A DNA stretch of 39,236 nucleotides from Prevotella sp. (GCA_017557185.1 JAFZAP010000046.1:1-39236), one strand, 5' to 3'. Positions 15,156 to 24,767 are shown, numbered from the stretch's first letter. Numbers and translations are program-made. The notes: generated from the letters alone by a model not told the origin.

Positions 15156-16667
15156 TTATCCTTTGCGCAAGCGGGCTACGGGAATACCCATCTGCTCACG
15201 GTATTTGGCTACTGTGCGCCGGGCCACAGGATAGCCGTCGGCCTTCAGTCGGGCTGTCAGCACCTCATCGCTCATAGGCTTCTTCTTGTCTTCCTTTCCG
15301 ATGAGTTCACGCAATGCTACCTTCACCTTTCGAGTGGAGAGTTCCTCACCATCCTGATTGACCATTCCATCGCTGAAGAAGTGGCGCAGCGGGAACGTAC
15401 CCCATCGTGTCTGTGCATATTTCATATTCGAGACACGTGATATCGTCGAGATGTCGAGACCCGTTTTGTCGGCAATATCCTTCAATATCATTGGCTTCAG
15501 CTCTGCCTCGTCGCCTTCTTGGAAATAGCGGCGTTGCCAGTCAATGATGGCCTTCATCGTGATGTAGAGCGTGTGGCGACGCTGTCTGATTGCTTCGATG
15601 AATCCTTGAGCCCTCTCCACTTTCTGCTTTGCATAGAGCAGAGCCTCCTTTTCCTGTCGACTCATACCCTCGCGGTTGTTCTTGTAGGTGTCTACCATAT
15701 CAGCAAACGACGGTGAAACCGTCAACTCAGGCACCTGCCCCCTGTTAAGCGAGAACGTCACTGTTCCGTCATCGGCAGTATCGACGATGAAGTCCGGGGT
15801 AATCTGTTGCAGATTGCGACCCATGGCCTCGCCCAGTGCAGCACCCGGTTTAGGATTAAGCTTACGCACCTCTGCCTGCAGACTTTCCAACTGCGCATCG
15901 CTCAGATGCAGTGCATCCTGAATCTTATGCCAGTGTTTCTTGATGAATTCCTGATAGTGGTCGGCCACAACGCACCTCAGCAAAGCTGCCTTGTCGTTGC
16001 CTTCTGCCTCCTTGCGGGCTATCTGCAGCAACAGACACTCCTGCAACGTCCGCGCCCCGATACCGGCGGGGTCGAAGGTCTGCAGCTTTTCGAGCACCCG
16101 TTCGATGGTCTCCTCGCTAATGTCTGTGTATTGACGGATATAGAGTTCATCACTGATACTGTCGAGGCTCTTGCGCAGATAACCGTCGCCGTCGAGCGAG
16201 CCTATGAGGTATTCCATAATCAGTTGCTCCTGGTCGGTAAGCTCCAGCTCCCCCATCTGTTCTTTCAACTTATCATAGAACGACGTCGTATTGCCAAACA
16301 CCATCTCCTCGTTGTCGGCAGCCTGATAGGCGGTATTGCCGAAAACCGCTGGCATTTCATCATCGCGACCGATACCCGCTAACGCCATCTCAAGGGCGTC
16401 CTCGCGGTCTTCGCGCTCCGAAGACACTGCATCGTCTTCCTGCGAGTCGCCATAATCGGCTGAATCGCCATAGTCAGAACCATCGGCCATATCAGCAGGA
16501 TCAGTGCTAGTTTCCAAAGCAGGGTTATCGTCGAGTTCCATACGGACGCTGTCCTCAAACTCTGCCAGCGGCATTTCCACCAGACGCACCACCTGCATTT
16601 GCTGTTGGGTAAGGCGCTGCTGCTGTTTCTGTTCCTGCTGCTGTTGCTGTATGATTCGTTGTGACAT
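15156..16667 (-). CDS. rpoN: RNA polymerase sigma-54 factor (RpoN)
   Basis: A 503-residue sigma-54, the alternative sigma factor that needs AAA+ enhancer-binding activators and recognises -24/-12 (GG/GC) promoters. Region I is very Gln-rich at the start (residues 6-24) and is followed by an acidic region II (about 50-90). The core-binding domain includes ETIERVLEKLQTFDPAGIGARTLQECLLLQI. The C-terminal DNA-binding part shows KTGLDISTISRVSNMKYAQT and the RpoN box ARRTVAKYREQMGIPVARLR. No enhancer-binding protein is in this window. A sigma-54-like motif is seen upstream of dnaK. Confidence 0.97.
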   Translation of the reverse strand: MSQRIIQQQQQEQKQQQRLTQQQMQVVRLVEMPLAEFEDSVRMELDDNPALETSTDPADMADGSDYGDSADYGDSQEDDAVSSEREDREDALEMALAGIGRDDEMPAVFGNTAYQAADNEEMVFGNTTSFYDKLKEQMGELELTDQEQLIMEYLIGSLDGDGYLRKSLDSISDELYIRQYTDISEETIERVLEKLQTFDPAGIGARTLQECLLLQIARKEAEGNDKAALLRCVVADHYQEFIKKHWHKIQDALHLSDAQLESLQAEVRKLNPKPGAALGEAMGRNLQQITPDFIVDTADDGTVTFSLNRGQVPELTVSPSFADMVDTYKNNREGMSRQEKEALLYAKQKVERAQGFIEAIRQRRHTLYITMKAIIDWQRRYFQEGDEAELKPMILKDIADKTGLDISTISRVSNMKYAQTRWGTFPLRHFFSDGMVNQDGEELSTRKVKVALRELIGKEDKKKPMSDEVLTARLKADGYPVARRTVAKYREQMGIPVARLRKG

Positions 16668-16709
16668 TAGTTCGTGTGATGTGATTGATGATACGATTGC
16701 CGGGCGCCA

Positions 16710-17357
16710 TCATCTAAAATACTCCTTCAGCTGGGCGGCAAGGGCGGCAAGTTTCTGCGGACTGTCATTGCCGAAGCGCTTCCATATCTGGAAACAGGAG
16801 TCGAGCAACGGACTAGTCACAAAGTCGTTGCGGTTTAGGCAAGGATCGCAGAACTGGAAGATTTCCATGATATCGACCACCTCGCGCGACTTCATCTTCA
16901 ACAGACGAGCCAGTTCCTGCACTTCGGGTGTCTCGCTGACCATTGTCAGGGGAGTGAGGCGGAAATACTGGTCGAGGATGAGGATGAGCATCACAGGAGT
17001 AATATTGGTATTCTCCACGCCCTCCACTGGATAGAAATCTTTCTCCCATGTCTCGTTCAGCTCAACGCCCTCATAGAACATATCGGCATAGCCCAGTTTC
17101 TGGCGCAACAACTTCACGCCCCGGCTCAGCCGGCGTGGGTTGCGACCATAGTCCTTCCATAGTTTCTCCATGCGAGGGGTGTCGATGGTACGCAGGCGGA
17201 ACAATTGTTCATACAAATACTGCGGCGGTATGTGCAATTCGAGTGCCAATGCCACCAACGGGCGCGAATAAAGAGCCTTCACGCCGACTGGCTTCTTTAG
17301 ATACAGCTGCATGAGCAGCAGCCAGTATTCGTCTGACCATAAAGGATGCTTAGCCAT
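16710..17357 (-). CDS. Conserved hypothetical protein upstream of rpoN
   Basis: A 215-residue soluble, basic, mostly helical protein with no signal peptide or membrane segment. I do not recognise a characterised domain. It begins MAKHPLWSDEYWLLLMQLYL and contains GRNPRRLSRGVKLLRQKLGY and ITPVMLILILDQYFRLTP; the latter part has leucine-rich helices that could mediate protein contacts. It is the first gene of the long minus-strand operon, 42 bp ahead of rpoN, with its own -7 element upstream. From position alone a role linked to sigma-54 or replication/growth genes could be guessed, but nothing in the sequence proves it. Confidence 0.8.
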   Translation of the reverse strand: MAKHPLWSDEYWLLLMQLYLKKPVGVKALYSRPLVALALELHIPPQYLYEQLFRLRTIDTPRMEKLWKDYGRNPRRLSRGVKLLRQKLGYADMFYEGVELNETWEKDFYPVEGVENTNITPVMLILILDQYFRLTPLTMVSETPEVQELARLLKMKSREVVDIMEIFQFCDPCLNRNDFVTSPLLDSCFQIWKRFGNDSPQKLAALAAQLKEYFR

Positions 17358-17379
17358 AGGATTTCCGTTTATTTCACTG

Positions 17380-17387
17380 CAAATTTA
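17380..17387 (-). promoter_or_regulatory. -7 element for the rpoN operon
   Basis: The minus strand reads TAAATTTG, fitting TAnnTTTG, 22 bp before the first gene of the operon. The -33 region is T-rich without a clean TTG, so confidence is moderate. Confidence 0.5.
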
Positions 17388-17480
17388 CAAAGATTATTCG
17401 GAAAATGGCAGCATTCATACAAAAATATCGCTCACATTAAAATAAAATAACATCCGCCTGCTTTAAAGTAACTAAGGTAA

Positions 17481-18941
17481 TTATTCTTCTTTTCCCCCTT
17501 TCACCGCCTCGGCGATGATTTGTGCCATATGGCGCACGCCCCTGTCGTTGGGATGTATGCCGTCGTTTTGCATGTTGCCAGGGTCCGTTCCGAAGAGCGT
17601 GTGGAGGTCAATGACCTGCAAACCATATTGACTAGCCACTTCCTGCTGGATGGGTATGACACCATTGGTAATGATGGAGTCGTTGATGTTCCACGATGGC
17701 TTGAGGGCAGGAATGGGAGTACAGAGGAATATCTGCGGCTTAGCTTCAGCTGGTGCTGCCTTGCTCTTCTTACCCTTTTTGGCCTTCTTGGCTGGTTGTA
17801 TGAGGTCGGGACGCAGAGTGGTAATCATCTGGCAGAGATCTTGCTTGAACTCAGCTTTGTACTGCCAGTTCTGGGGTTTTGAGTCGTTGGTACCCAATTT
17901 GATGATCACGATATCGGGCTTGAAAGCTTGTGCGTCTTCCCAAGCCATTTCCTTCATGTAGGGGTTGTCGCCCTTATTGAGCATTGTACGGGCACTGACA
18001 CCGAAATTCTTCACCCAATAGTCGTTGCCCAGCATGCGTTGGAGTTGTGCTGGATAGCCGTTTTGCTCGGCAAGGTCGATGCCGTGGCCGTCGGTGATGC
18101 TGTTGCCGATGCATGCCACTCTGATGGCGTCAGGCTTGGGTGTCTTACGGGCTTTGAGCCATTTGCCGAGCGTGGCGAGCATCTCGTCACGATAGGGGAA
18201 CCACGGTCCGAAGCCGTAGCCGTGGCCGCCTGTGGGATAGAGCAGCATGGCACACTCGTTGCCGGCATTGCGCATGGCCTTATAGTACTCGAGTCCGTTG
18301 GTGACGGGTGGCACCAGATTGTCATCGCTCGACATGATGATGATAGCAGGTGGCGTGAGGTGGCGTCGCACAGCGTTCTGCGTAGAGAAGGAGCGCACGA
18401 GTTCAGGATTCTTCTGCCCTTCTTCACCAAGGAAGTTGCGACACGACCACACATGGGAAACGCGCTCATCCATCGAGATGACGGGATAGAAAAGGATGGA
18501 GAAATCAGGGCGTGAGGCAAAGTCGGAATGAGTCGAGACGACCGAAGCCAAGTGTCCGCCGGCAGAGAATCCCATGATGCCCACATCATGAGGATTGATA
18601 CCCCAAACGGCTGCCGAGTCTCGCACGATACGAATACCTTTCTGCACATCGCCCATAGGTTTGGTGCGATCACCTTCGGGCAGTCGGTAGTTTACCACGA
18701 AATAGGCGATGCCTTGATTGTTGAGCCAGTCGGATGCCATATAGCCCTCATGGCTGTTCGACAAGACAGAATAGCCCCCGCCTGGAACACCTACAATTGC
18801 TTTGCCCGATGAAGTTTCGGGAAGGAAACACACCATTTGGGCCTTTCCGTCCTCAGTCAGGTCGATGGTAAACTTTCTTGCTGTCTGTGCTTGCAACGAT
18901 GTAGCAAGGAGCAACAGACTAAAAATCATCATTTTCTTCAT
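17481..18941 (-). CDS. Secreted two-domain esterase: alpha/beta-hydrolase fused to SGNH hydrolase
   Basis: A 486-residue exported enzyme with a signal peptide (MKKMMIFSLLLLATSLQAQ). Residues about 25-265 are an alpha/beta-hydrolase of the BD-FAE/acetyl-esterase type: GVPGGGYSVLSN (oxyanion), GFSAGGHLA with Ser126, SSDDNLVPP (acid near 206-207) and GGHGYG with His240. Residues about 272-486 are an SGNH/GDSL esterase: IGNSITDGHG with Ser281, the Asn/Gly block, IIKLGTNDSKPQNW, and DGIHPNDRG with the catalytic Asp/His pair. A basic low-complexity loop (KKAKKGKKSKAAPAEAK) interrupts the second domain. Both halves look active, suggesting removal of acetyl or feruloyl esters from plant polysaccharide. 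The chosen ATG precedes the signal peptide directly; a TTG at 18950 is less likely. Confidence 0.88.
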   Translation of the reverse strand: MKKMMIFSLLLLATSLQAQTARKFTIDLTEDGKAQMVCFLPETSSGKAIVGVPGGGYSVLSNSHEGYMASDWLNNQGIAYFVVNYRLPEGDRTKPMGDVQKGIRIVRDSAAVWGINPHDVGIMGFSAGGHLASVVSTHSDFASRPDFSILFYPVISMDERVSHVWSCRNFLGEEGQKNPELVRSFSTQNAVRRHLTPPAIIIMSSDDNLVPPVTNGLEYYKAMRNAGNECAMLLYPTGGHGYGFGPWFPYRDEMLATLGKWLKARKTPKPDAIRVACIGNSITDGHGIDLAEQNGYPAQLQRMLGNDYWVKNFGVSARTMLNKGDNPYMKEMAWEDAQAFKPDIVIIKLGTNDSKPQNWQYKAEFKQDLCQMITTLRPDLIQPAKKAKKGKKSKAAPAEAKPQIFLCTPIPALKPSWNINDSIITNGVIPIQQEVASQYGLQVIDLHTLFGTDPGNMQNDGIHPNDRGVRHMAQIIAEAVKGGKEE

Positions 18942-18973
18942 AATCTGCAATATCTGTTTAAGTTATTCTTCTG

Positions 18974-18981
18974 CAAAGTTA
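18974..18981 (-). promoter_or_regulatory. -7 element for the two-domain esterase
   Basis: The minus strand reads TAACTTTG, 32 bp before the ATG. The -33 part is not clear. Confidence 0.5.
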
Positions 18982-19159
18982 TATTTTTTTATGAAGACTC
19001 TACATCAAATCACAAGAATTTTCACTCAGTAAGTTTCGTGATGTTATTTTCAAGCAATAATTTGTAACATCTAAAGCGATGCTGCTTGACTTTCTGCGCG
19101 TAAAAAACGTTCCTTGCAACAGAAATACGGACGACAACATGTTTTTTTTACATCATTAG
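18982..19159. other. AT-rich divergent spacer
   Basis: This part of the 339-bp gap between the esterase and the CoA-transferase holds no gene, RNA or strong hairpin that I can see. The two divergent promoters lie on either side of it. Confidence 0.6.
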
Positions 19160-19190
19160 TTGCATATCTGCAAGATTATTCGTAACTTTG
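19160..19190 (+). promoter_or_regulatory. Promoter of the CoA-transferase gene
   Basis: TTG (19160-19162), 20 bp and TAACTTTG (19183-19190) are an excellent match to the Bacteroidota consensus. The leader before the ATG is about 80 nt. Confidence 0.8.
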
Positions 19191-19280
19191 CGCCCGAATT
19201 TGCATACATATACACTTTGCGGCTGTATAAAGATACTAGTTGCCGAGTATTAACACCGATACGGAACTGACATATTGACT

Positions 19281-20789
19281 ATGGCATATAAAAGGATAAC
19301 GGCAGAAGAGGCTGCGAGCCTCATCGAAGACGGCGCTATGCTGGGCGTCTCTGGTTTCACACCAAGTGGAAATCCGAAAGGATTCTTCCGGGCTCTCTCG
19401 AAGCGAGCCGTCGCACTCCACGAAAGCGGACAACCATTCCAAGTGGGACTGCTCACGGGAGCATCGTCGTGCCAGAGCGTCGAGGGTGACCTTGCAGCAG
19501 CAAAAGCCATCAAGTTTCGCGCACCCTTCTCTACCAACAAGGACTTCCGCATCCACACCAACCAGGGCGAGATCGACTATGAGGACATGCATCTGGGACA
19601 TGTGGCCGAGCGCCTGCGCCACGGCTACTACGGAAAGATAGACTGGGGCATCGTCGAGGTATCCGACCTTATCGAGGGACAGGACATCTGCAAGGCGTTT
19701 CTCACTTCAGCAGGAGGTATCACCGCAACGGTGGTGAGGTTGGCTCGCCACATCATCATTGAACACAATACTTATCACAATCCTAACGCCCGCCGACTGC
19801 ACGACACCTACGAGCCTACAGAGTGTGGCTTCGGGCGCATGCCCATTCCCATCATTGCGCCCTACGACCGTGTGGGTGACGACTTCGTGGCCATCGAGGC
19901 ATGGAAGATTGCTGGCGTCATCGAGACCTGTATCCCCGAGGAGGCACGTTCATTCAACGAACCCGATGCCGCCACAGCTCAGATCGGACAGAACGTCGCA
20001 CAACTGCTGGCCGGTGACATCCGTGCCGGACGCATCCCGCCTCAATTCCTGCCTATCCAGAGCGGTGTGGGCGCAACAGGCAACGCTGTTTTCAAGGCTT
20101 TGGCAGCCAGTCCACTCATCCCGCGCTTCCACGTCTATAGCGAAGTGGTACAGGATGCCGCCATCCACTATATGCTCGAGGGGAAAATCATCAATGCGTC
20201 GGCAACGGCCATGACCGTCACCAACGAACATCTGAAGATGGTTTACGACAACATCGACTACTTCTCGAAGCACCTGACGCTGCGACAGAGCGAAATCGCT
20301 AACTCGCCGGAGGTGATACGTCGCTTGGGCGTCATCGCCGTGAACACCGCTCTGGAGTGCGACATCTACGGCAACGAGAACTCCAGCCACGTATGCGGAT
20401 CAAGTCTGATGAACGGTATCGGTGGATCGTGCGACTACGAGCGCAACGGCTATCTCTCCATTTTCACAACGCCCTCAACTGCAAAGAATGGTGCCATCTC
20501 AGCCATCGTGCCGATGTGCTGCCATGTTGACTCCACCGAACACGATGTCGATGTAATCGTCACCGAACAGGGTATTGCCGACCTACGTGGCAAAGGACCC
20601 ATGCGCCGTGCCGAAGAAATCATCGAGAACTGCGCTCATCCCGAATACCGCCCGCTGTTGCGCGACTACCTGCACCACATCGCACCGCGCGGCCACGAGC
20701 CACAATCCATGCGCGCCGCACTTGCCTTCCACGACACCTATCTGCGCAAGGGCGACATGCGGCTCACCGACTTCAGCGAGTATCTATAA
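19281..20789 (+). CDS. Acetyl-CoA hydrolase/transferase family (succinyl-CoA:acetate or propionate CoA-transferase)
   Basis: A 502-residue cytosolic class I CoA-transferase of the Cat1/AarC group. It moves CoA between succinate, acetate and propionate, which fits mixed succinate/acetate/propionate fermentation. Recognisable blocks are GVSGFTPSGNPKGFFRAL, QSGVGATGNAVFKAL, HVYSEVVQD (Glu288 is the probable catalytic glutamate that forms the glutamyl-CoA thioester), SSLMNGIGGSCDYERNG, IVPMCCHVDSTEHDVD and VTEQGIADLRGKGP. ATG 19281 is chosen over the TTG at 19275. The M16 peptidase follows 7 bp later. The preferred acid cannot be told from sequence. Confidence 0.93.
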   Translation: MAYKRITAEEAASLIEDGAMLGVSGFTPSGNPKGFFRALSKRAVALHESGQPFQVGLLTGASSCQSVEGDLAAAKAIKFRAPFSTNKDFRIHTNQGEIDYEDMHLGHVAERLRHGYYGKIDWGIVEVSDLIEGQDICKAFLTSAGGITATVVRLARHIIIEHNTYHNPNARRLHDTYEPTECGFGRMPIPIIAPYDRVGDDFVAIEAWKIAGVIETCIPEEARSFNEPDAATAQIGQNVAQLLAGDIRAGRIPPQFLPIQSGVGATGNAVFKALAASPLIPRFHVYSEVVQDAAIHYMLEGKIINASATAMTVTNEHLKMVYDNIDYFSKHLTLRQSEIANSPEVIRRLGVIAVNTALECDIYGNENSSHVCGSSLMNGIGGSCDYERNGYLSIFTTPSTAKNGAISAIVPMCCHVDSTEHDVDVIVTEQGIADLRGKGPMRRAEEIIENCAHPEYRPLLRDYLHHIAPRGHEPQSMRAALAFHDTYLRKGDMRLTDFSEYL

Positions 20790-20796
20790 AAACACC

Positions 20797-22026
20797 ATGA
20801 CCTACAATACCGCAACGCTCCCCAACGGGTTGCGCATCATCCATCGCCCCGATGCCTCGCGCGTCCTTTATTGCGGCTACCAGATTGCCGCAGGCACACG
20901 CAACGAACTGCCTGGCGAGGAGGGACTTGCCCACTTCTGCGAGCATATGACCTTCAAAGGCACCAGCCATCGCTCGGCCATGCAGGTCATCAATCATCTA
21001 GAGCGCGTGGGGGGCGACCTCAATGCATTCACTACTAAAGAGGCGACGACCTACTATGCCGCCATCCTCAACGAACATGCTGCACGCGCCGTCGGCCTGC
21101 TCACCGATATCGTGTTCTACAGCGAATATCCAGAAGAAGAACTCGAACGCGAAAAGACTGTCATCTGCGAGGAGATAGAAAGCTATAACGACACCCCTTC
21201 TGAACTTATCTTCGACGAGTTCGAGAACGTATTATTCAAGGGACATCCACTCGGACATAACATACTTGGCACAGAGGAGCGCGTTCGCTCCTTTACACGG
21301 GCCGACCTACAACGCTTTGCCCATCGCTGGTATCGCCCTGACAACGCTATCTTCTTCGCCTATGGAAACATCAGTTTCCCTTGGCTCGTCAAAACCTTGC
21401 AAAAGGCTCATCAACCTTTAGACAAGAATATTCCCGACAATTCTCAACCGCTCTCTATCGCTCTAGGTGAGAGCCAGAGTGGGATTCAAATCCTCCACAT
21501 GGACACCCATCAGGCTCATGTCATGACGGGGTGCCGAGCCTATCCTATCGGCGACCCGAGGCGCATGGCACTCTACATTATTAATAATATACTAGGCGGA
21601 CCAGGCATGAACGCACGCCTCAACATCTCCCTGCGTGAGCGACACGGATTGGTATACACCGTCGAGAGCACACTCGTCAACTATGGCGACACGGGTACGT
21701 GGGGAATCTACTTCGGCTGCGATCACGCCGACGTCAAGCGCTGTCTGCGACTAGTGCGACGCGAACTTGACCGCCTGATGCGCGCACCGCTAACCTCACT
21801 GCAACTCAATGCCGCCAAGCGACAACTCAAGGGTCAGATAGGTGTGGCAACCGACAACCGCGAACAGTTTGCCCTGGACTTCGGTAAGAGTTTCCTGCAC
21901 TATGGCCGTGAGAAAGACATCGAGTTGCTTTATCGTCAAATCGATGCTGTCACGCCAGAACAGATCCATCAGGTGGCTCAAGAACTCTTCGCTCCTGACC
22001 ATCTGTCAACTATTATTATCGAATAA
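20797..22026 (+). CDS. M16-family zinc peptidase (insulinase/PqqL-like)
   Basis: A 409-residue peptidase. The inverted zinc motif is HFCEH (His47, Glu50, His51), with the distal ligand Glu127 in VICEEIESYNDTPSE, 76 residues downstream as expected. A second, inactive M16 half follows (about 215-400), including HVMTGCRAYPIGDPRRMALYIINNILGGPGMNARLN and the Arg/Tyr segment SLRERHGLVYTVEST. The start 7 bp after the CoA-transferase stop suggests cotranscription. No signal peptide is visible, so it probably degrades peptides in the cytosol. Confidence 0.93.
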   Translation: MTYNTATLPNGLRIIHRPDASRVLYCGYQIAAGTRNELPGEEGLAHFCEHMTFKGTSHRSAMQVINHLERVGGDLNAFTTKEATTYYAAILNEHAARAVGLLTDIVFYSEYPEEELEREKTVICEEIESYNDTPSELIFDEFENVLFKGHPLGHNILGTEERVRSFTRADLQRFAHRWYRPDNAIFFAYGNISFPWLVKTLQKAHQPLDKNIPDNSQPLSIALGESQSGIQILHMDTHQAHVMTGCRAYPIGDPRRMALYIINNILGGPGMNARLNISLRERHGLVYTVESTLVNYGDTGTWGIYFGCDHADVKRCLRLVRRELDRLMRAPLTSLQLNAAKRQLKGQIGVATDNREQFALDFGKSFLHYGREKDIELLYRQIDAVTPEQIHQVAQELFAPDHLSTIIIE

Positions 22027-22038
22027 AAGTCACTAGAC

Positions 22039-22053
22039 TGCGATGAAATCGCA
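22039..22053 (+). terminator. Small hairpin after the M16 gene
   Basis: TGCGAT-GAA-ATCGCA forms a six-bp stem 12 bp after the stop. A T run follows only about 25 bp later, so the terminator call is weak. Confidence 0.35.
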
Positions 22054-22108
22054 AATAATTGCAATATCCAATTAAACTTTTTTCCTATTTGCGAGTCAAA
22101 GATATTGT

Positions 22109-24688
22109 ATGAACCGGTTATTCATTATTATGTTGCTGTGCATGAGTGCAGTGGCAGCATCAGCACAAGGACTAATTAAAGGAAAAATTTTAGACAGACA
22201 GACCAGCGAACCATTGGGGTTCGTGGCTGTGAAAGTCGTACGCCAGGGCACAGACGCTTTGGTGCAGGGCGCTGTGAGCGACGAGGAAGGCAACTTCCAA
22301 ATCACTGACATTCCCAACGGCAACTACACGCTGCAGCTGTCGTTTGTGGGCTACAAGCCGCACGAACGCAACTTCCAGATCAGCGACCGCCATCGCTCTC
22401 ACAATCTGCAGACGATCTACTTGGCCGAGGAAGCGCGACAGCTGAAGGAGGTCACTGTCACAGGACAGCGCTCGTCGATGAAACTGGAGGTCGACCGCAA
22501 GTCGTTCGATGTCTCGCAGTTGGTCACCAATGCCGGACAGACAGCATCTGAGGCTTTGGAGAACATTCCCTCGGTGGAGGTCGACAACGACGGCAATGTA
22601 TCGCTGCGCGGCAACAGCAGTGTGGAGGTGTGGATCAACGGCAAAGCCAGCGGACTCACCGCCGACAACCGCGCACAGATCCTGCAGCAACTCCCTGCCG
22701 AGAGCATCGAGCGCATCGAGGTCATCGACAATCCTTCGGCGAAGTTCTCTGCCGAAGGCTCGGCTGGTATCATCAACATCGTGTTGAAGAAGGACCTGAA
22801 GCCCGGCTATTATGGTTCCGTGCAGGCAGGTGCCAACACACGCGGCGGTGCCAACACCAGTTTCAACATCAACTACAACTCGCCGCGCTGGGACGGCTAC
22901 GCCAACATCGGCTACCGCCATCGTGAGAACAAGAGCCACAGCGAGAGCGAGCAGCTGTTCACGCAGACGAAGCAGTTCCAGTGGTATCGTGGCGAGACCT
23001 CCAACCGCGGCAACAACCTCTTCAGCCGCGCAGGCATCACCCTGCATGCCACGAAGAAGGACGACTTCTCGCTATCAGGGATGATGATGAAGGGCGGTAA
23101 CAACAACAGGGGTCTCACACCCTATCACTACGGTTCCCTCGATGGTAGCGAAGGTCTCAATGCCGCTACTTTCGACGGCTACGACTTCACCACTTTGCAG
23201 CCCGAACGCACGATGACACGACTGAATCGCTCGCGCGGCGACATGAACATGCTCTACACCGAGTTCAACTACCGCCACTCTTTCACCGACCGCCACTATC
23301 TCGACTTCGTCGTCGATTTCCACCGTTGGAAGTCCGACAACGACAACTTCTACCAGGATTCCACCGTCATGTATGCTGCGACACCGTCGCAGCCCACCCA
23401 GTACAGCTATCAGTCGCGCCCCATGCACAGGAACAACCGCACGTGGGAGGTGAAGCTCGACTATGAGAACCCCATCTCCGAAAACTTCCAAGTGCAGGCA
23501 GGCTATCAGGCACGCTTCTCTCACGAGAACACGCCGCAGGAGTCATACATCGACAACCAGAACTGGGACGGCCGTGCCGCTGTGGAGGATAAACTCTACT
23601 ACAACCGCTTCATCTACGATATGGACGTGCACGCCCTCTACACCACGCTCACGCTGAAGTTTGGAAACTTCGGCGTTATGGGCGGACTGCGAGGCGAATA
23701 CTGGCGTGTCGACACCGAGAGCTACGACTGGGAACAGGAACACACTGCCACCACTCCTCCCTCGGCGTTTAAGAAAGACTACTTCCAGCTGTTCCCGTCG
23801 GTGTTCCTCTCTTACCAGATTACCGACAATGACCAGCTGCAGCTGAACTACACACGCCGACTGCGCCGGCCCTGGGGCGGACAGCTCAACTCCTTCCGCG
23901 ACACCCGCGATGCTACCACCGTCTCCTTCGGTAACCCCGAGCTCACACCGGAGTACAGCAACTCCTTCTCGATCAACTACTTGAAGACGTGGACCGAACA
24001 TTCCATGATGATATCGGCCTACTACCGCCCCACCAGCGACGTGATGCAACGCATCAACTGGCAGAATCCCGCCGACGGACTGTTCTATTCCACCTCGAAG
24101 AACCTCGCACGTAGCCTCTCCTCGGGACTGGAACTCACGGTGAAGAACAAGTTGTTCCGATTCCTCGACCTCACCACATCAGCCAATACCTACTACTATA
24201 AGCTCAACGGCTTTACATACCTCATCGACGGACAGACCATTACCGGCGAGGAGCAATCGCGCTTCACGTGGAATGCACGCATGATTGCCTCGTTCATCCT
24301 GCCCTACGACCTATCCATACAGCTCACCGGCAACTACCGCTCCAAGCAGGTCATCACGCAGGGCTATCGCAAGCCTGCCTACGGACTCGACTTCGGACTG
24401 CGCAAGCACTTCTTCGACAAGAAGCTCATGCTCGCCATCAACTGCCGCGACGTGCTCGACTCGCGCCGCTGGGAGAACATCACCGAGAGTCAGACCTTCA
24501 TGCGTCATCAGCTCAACCGCCGACGCGCACGCACTGTGAACTTCACGCTCACCTATAATTTCGGTAACATGAAACCGAAGTTCCGTGAAGACGAAGAAGG
24601 ACAAGGACAGGGTCAAGGACGTCCTGAAGACGCCAGAGACAACAACGGCGGCTTCGGCGGCAACAATGGTGGAGGCTTGGATGACTAG
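22109..24688 (+). CDS. TonB-dependent receptor, outer-membrane beta-barrel family
   Basis: An 859-residue outer-membrane protein. It has a signal peptide (MNRLFIIMLLCMSAVAASAQG), then a carboxypeptidase-regulatory-like domain (about 20-105: IKGKILDRQTSEPLGFVAV, YTLQLSFVGYKPHERNF), a plug domain (about 115-230: VTVTGQRSSMKLEVDRKSF, ALENIPSVEVDNDGNVSLRG, IERIEVIDNPSAKFSAEGSAGIINIVLKK) and a long barrel. The C-terminus continues past the barrel into a Gly/Gln/Asn-rich acidic tail (about 828-859). No SusD-like lipoprotein accompanies it, so it is not a standard polysaccharide-utilisation pair; the ligand is unknown. An 82-bp gap separates it from the M16 gene. Confidence 0.92.
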   Translation: MNRLFIIMLLCMSAVAASAQGLIKGKILDRQTSEPLGFVAVKVVRQGTDALVQGAVSDEEGNFQITDIPNGNYTLQLSFVGYKPHERNFQISDRHRSHNLQTIYLAEEARQLKEVTVTGQRSSMKLEVDRKSFDVSQLVTNAGQTASEALENIPSVEVDNDGNVSLRGNSSVEVWINGKASGLTADNRAQILQQLPAESIERIEVIDNPSAKFSAEGSAGIINIVLKKDLKPGYYGSVQAGANTRGGANTSFNINYNSPRWDGYANIGYRHRENKSHSESEQLFTQTKQFQWYRGETSNRGNNLFSRAGITLHATKKDDFSLSGMMMKGGNNNRGLTPYHYGSLDGSEGLNAATFDGYDFTTLQPERTMTRLNRSRGDMNMLYTEFNYRHSFTDRHYLDFVVDFHRWKSDNDNFYQDSTVMYAATPSQPTQYSYQSRPMHRNNRTWEVKLDYENPISENFQVQAGYQARFSHENTPQESYIDNQNWDGRAAVEDKLYYNRFIYDMDVHALYTTLTLKFGNFGVMGGLRGEYWRVDTESYDWEQEHTATTPPSAFKKDYFQLFPSVFLSYQITDNDQLQLNYTRRLRRPWGGQLNSFRDTRDATTVSFGNPELTPEYSNSFSINYLKTWTEHSMMISAYYRPTSDVMQRINWQNPADGLFYSTSKNLARSLSSGLELTVKNKLFRFLDLTTSANTYYYKLNGFTYLIDGQTITGEEQSRFTWNARMIASFILPYDLSIQLTGNYRSKQVITQGYRKPAYGLDFGLRKHFFDKKLMLAINCRDVLDSRRWENITESQTFMRHQLNRRRARTVNFTLTYNFGNMKPKFREDEEGQGQGQGRPEDARDNNGGFGGNNGGGLDD

Positions 24689-24736
24689 TAGGTTTTTCCT
24701 TCTTCTTTAACATCTTTAACGTCTCCCGTCAAAATC

Positions 24737-24767
24737 TTTGAACTTTGAACTTTTATTCGTAACTTTG
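24737..24767 (+). promoter_or_regulatory. Upstream promoter-like motif before tRNA-Arg
   Basis: TTTG (24737-24740), 19 bp and TAACTTTG (24760-24767) fit the consensus. The start site would fall just after a small GCGAC-AAAA-GTCGC hairpin. It may be a second promoter for the tRNA or a remnant. Confidence 0.55.

Noticed and set aside
19160-19280. Riboswitch in the leader of the CoA-transferase
   Set aside because: The leader is about 80 nt with no stable hairpin or known aptamer core that I can see.
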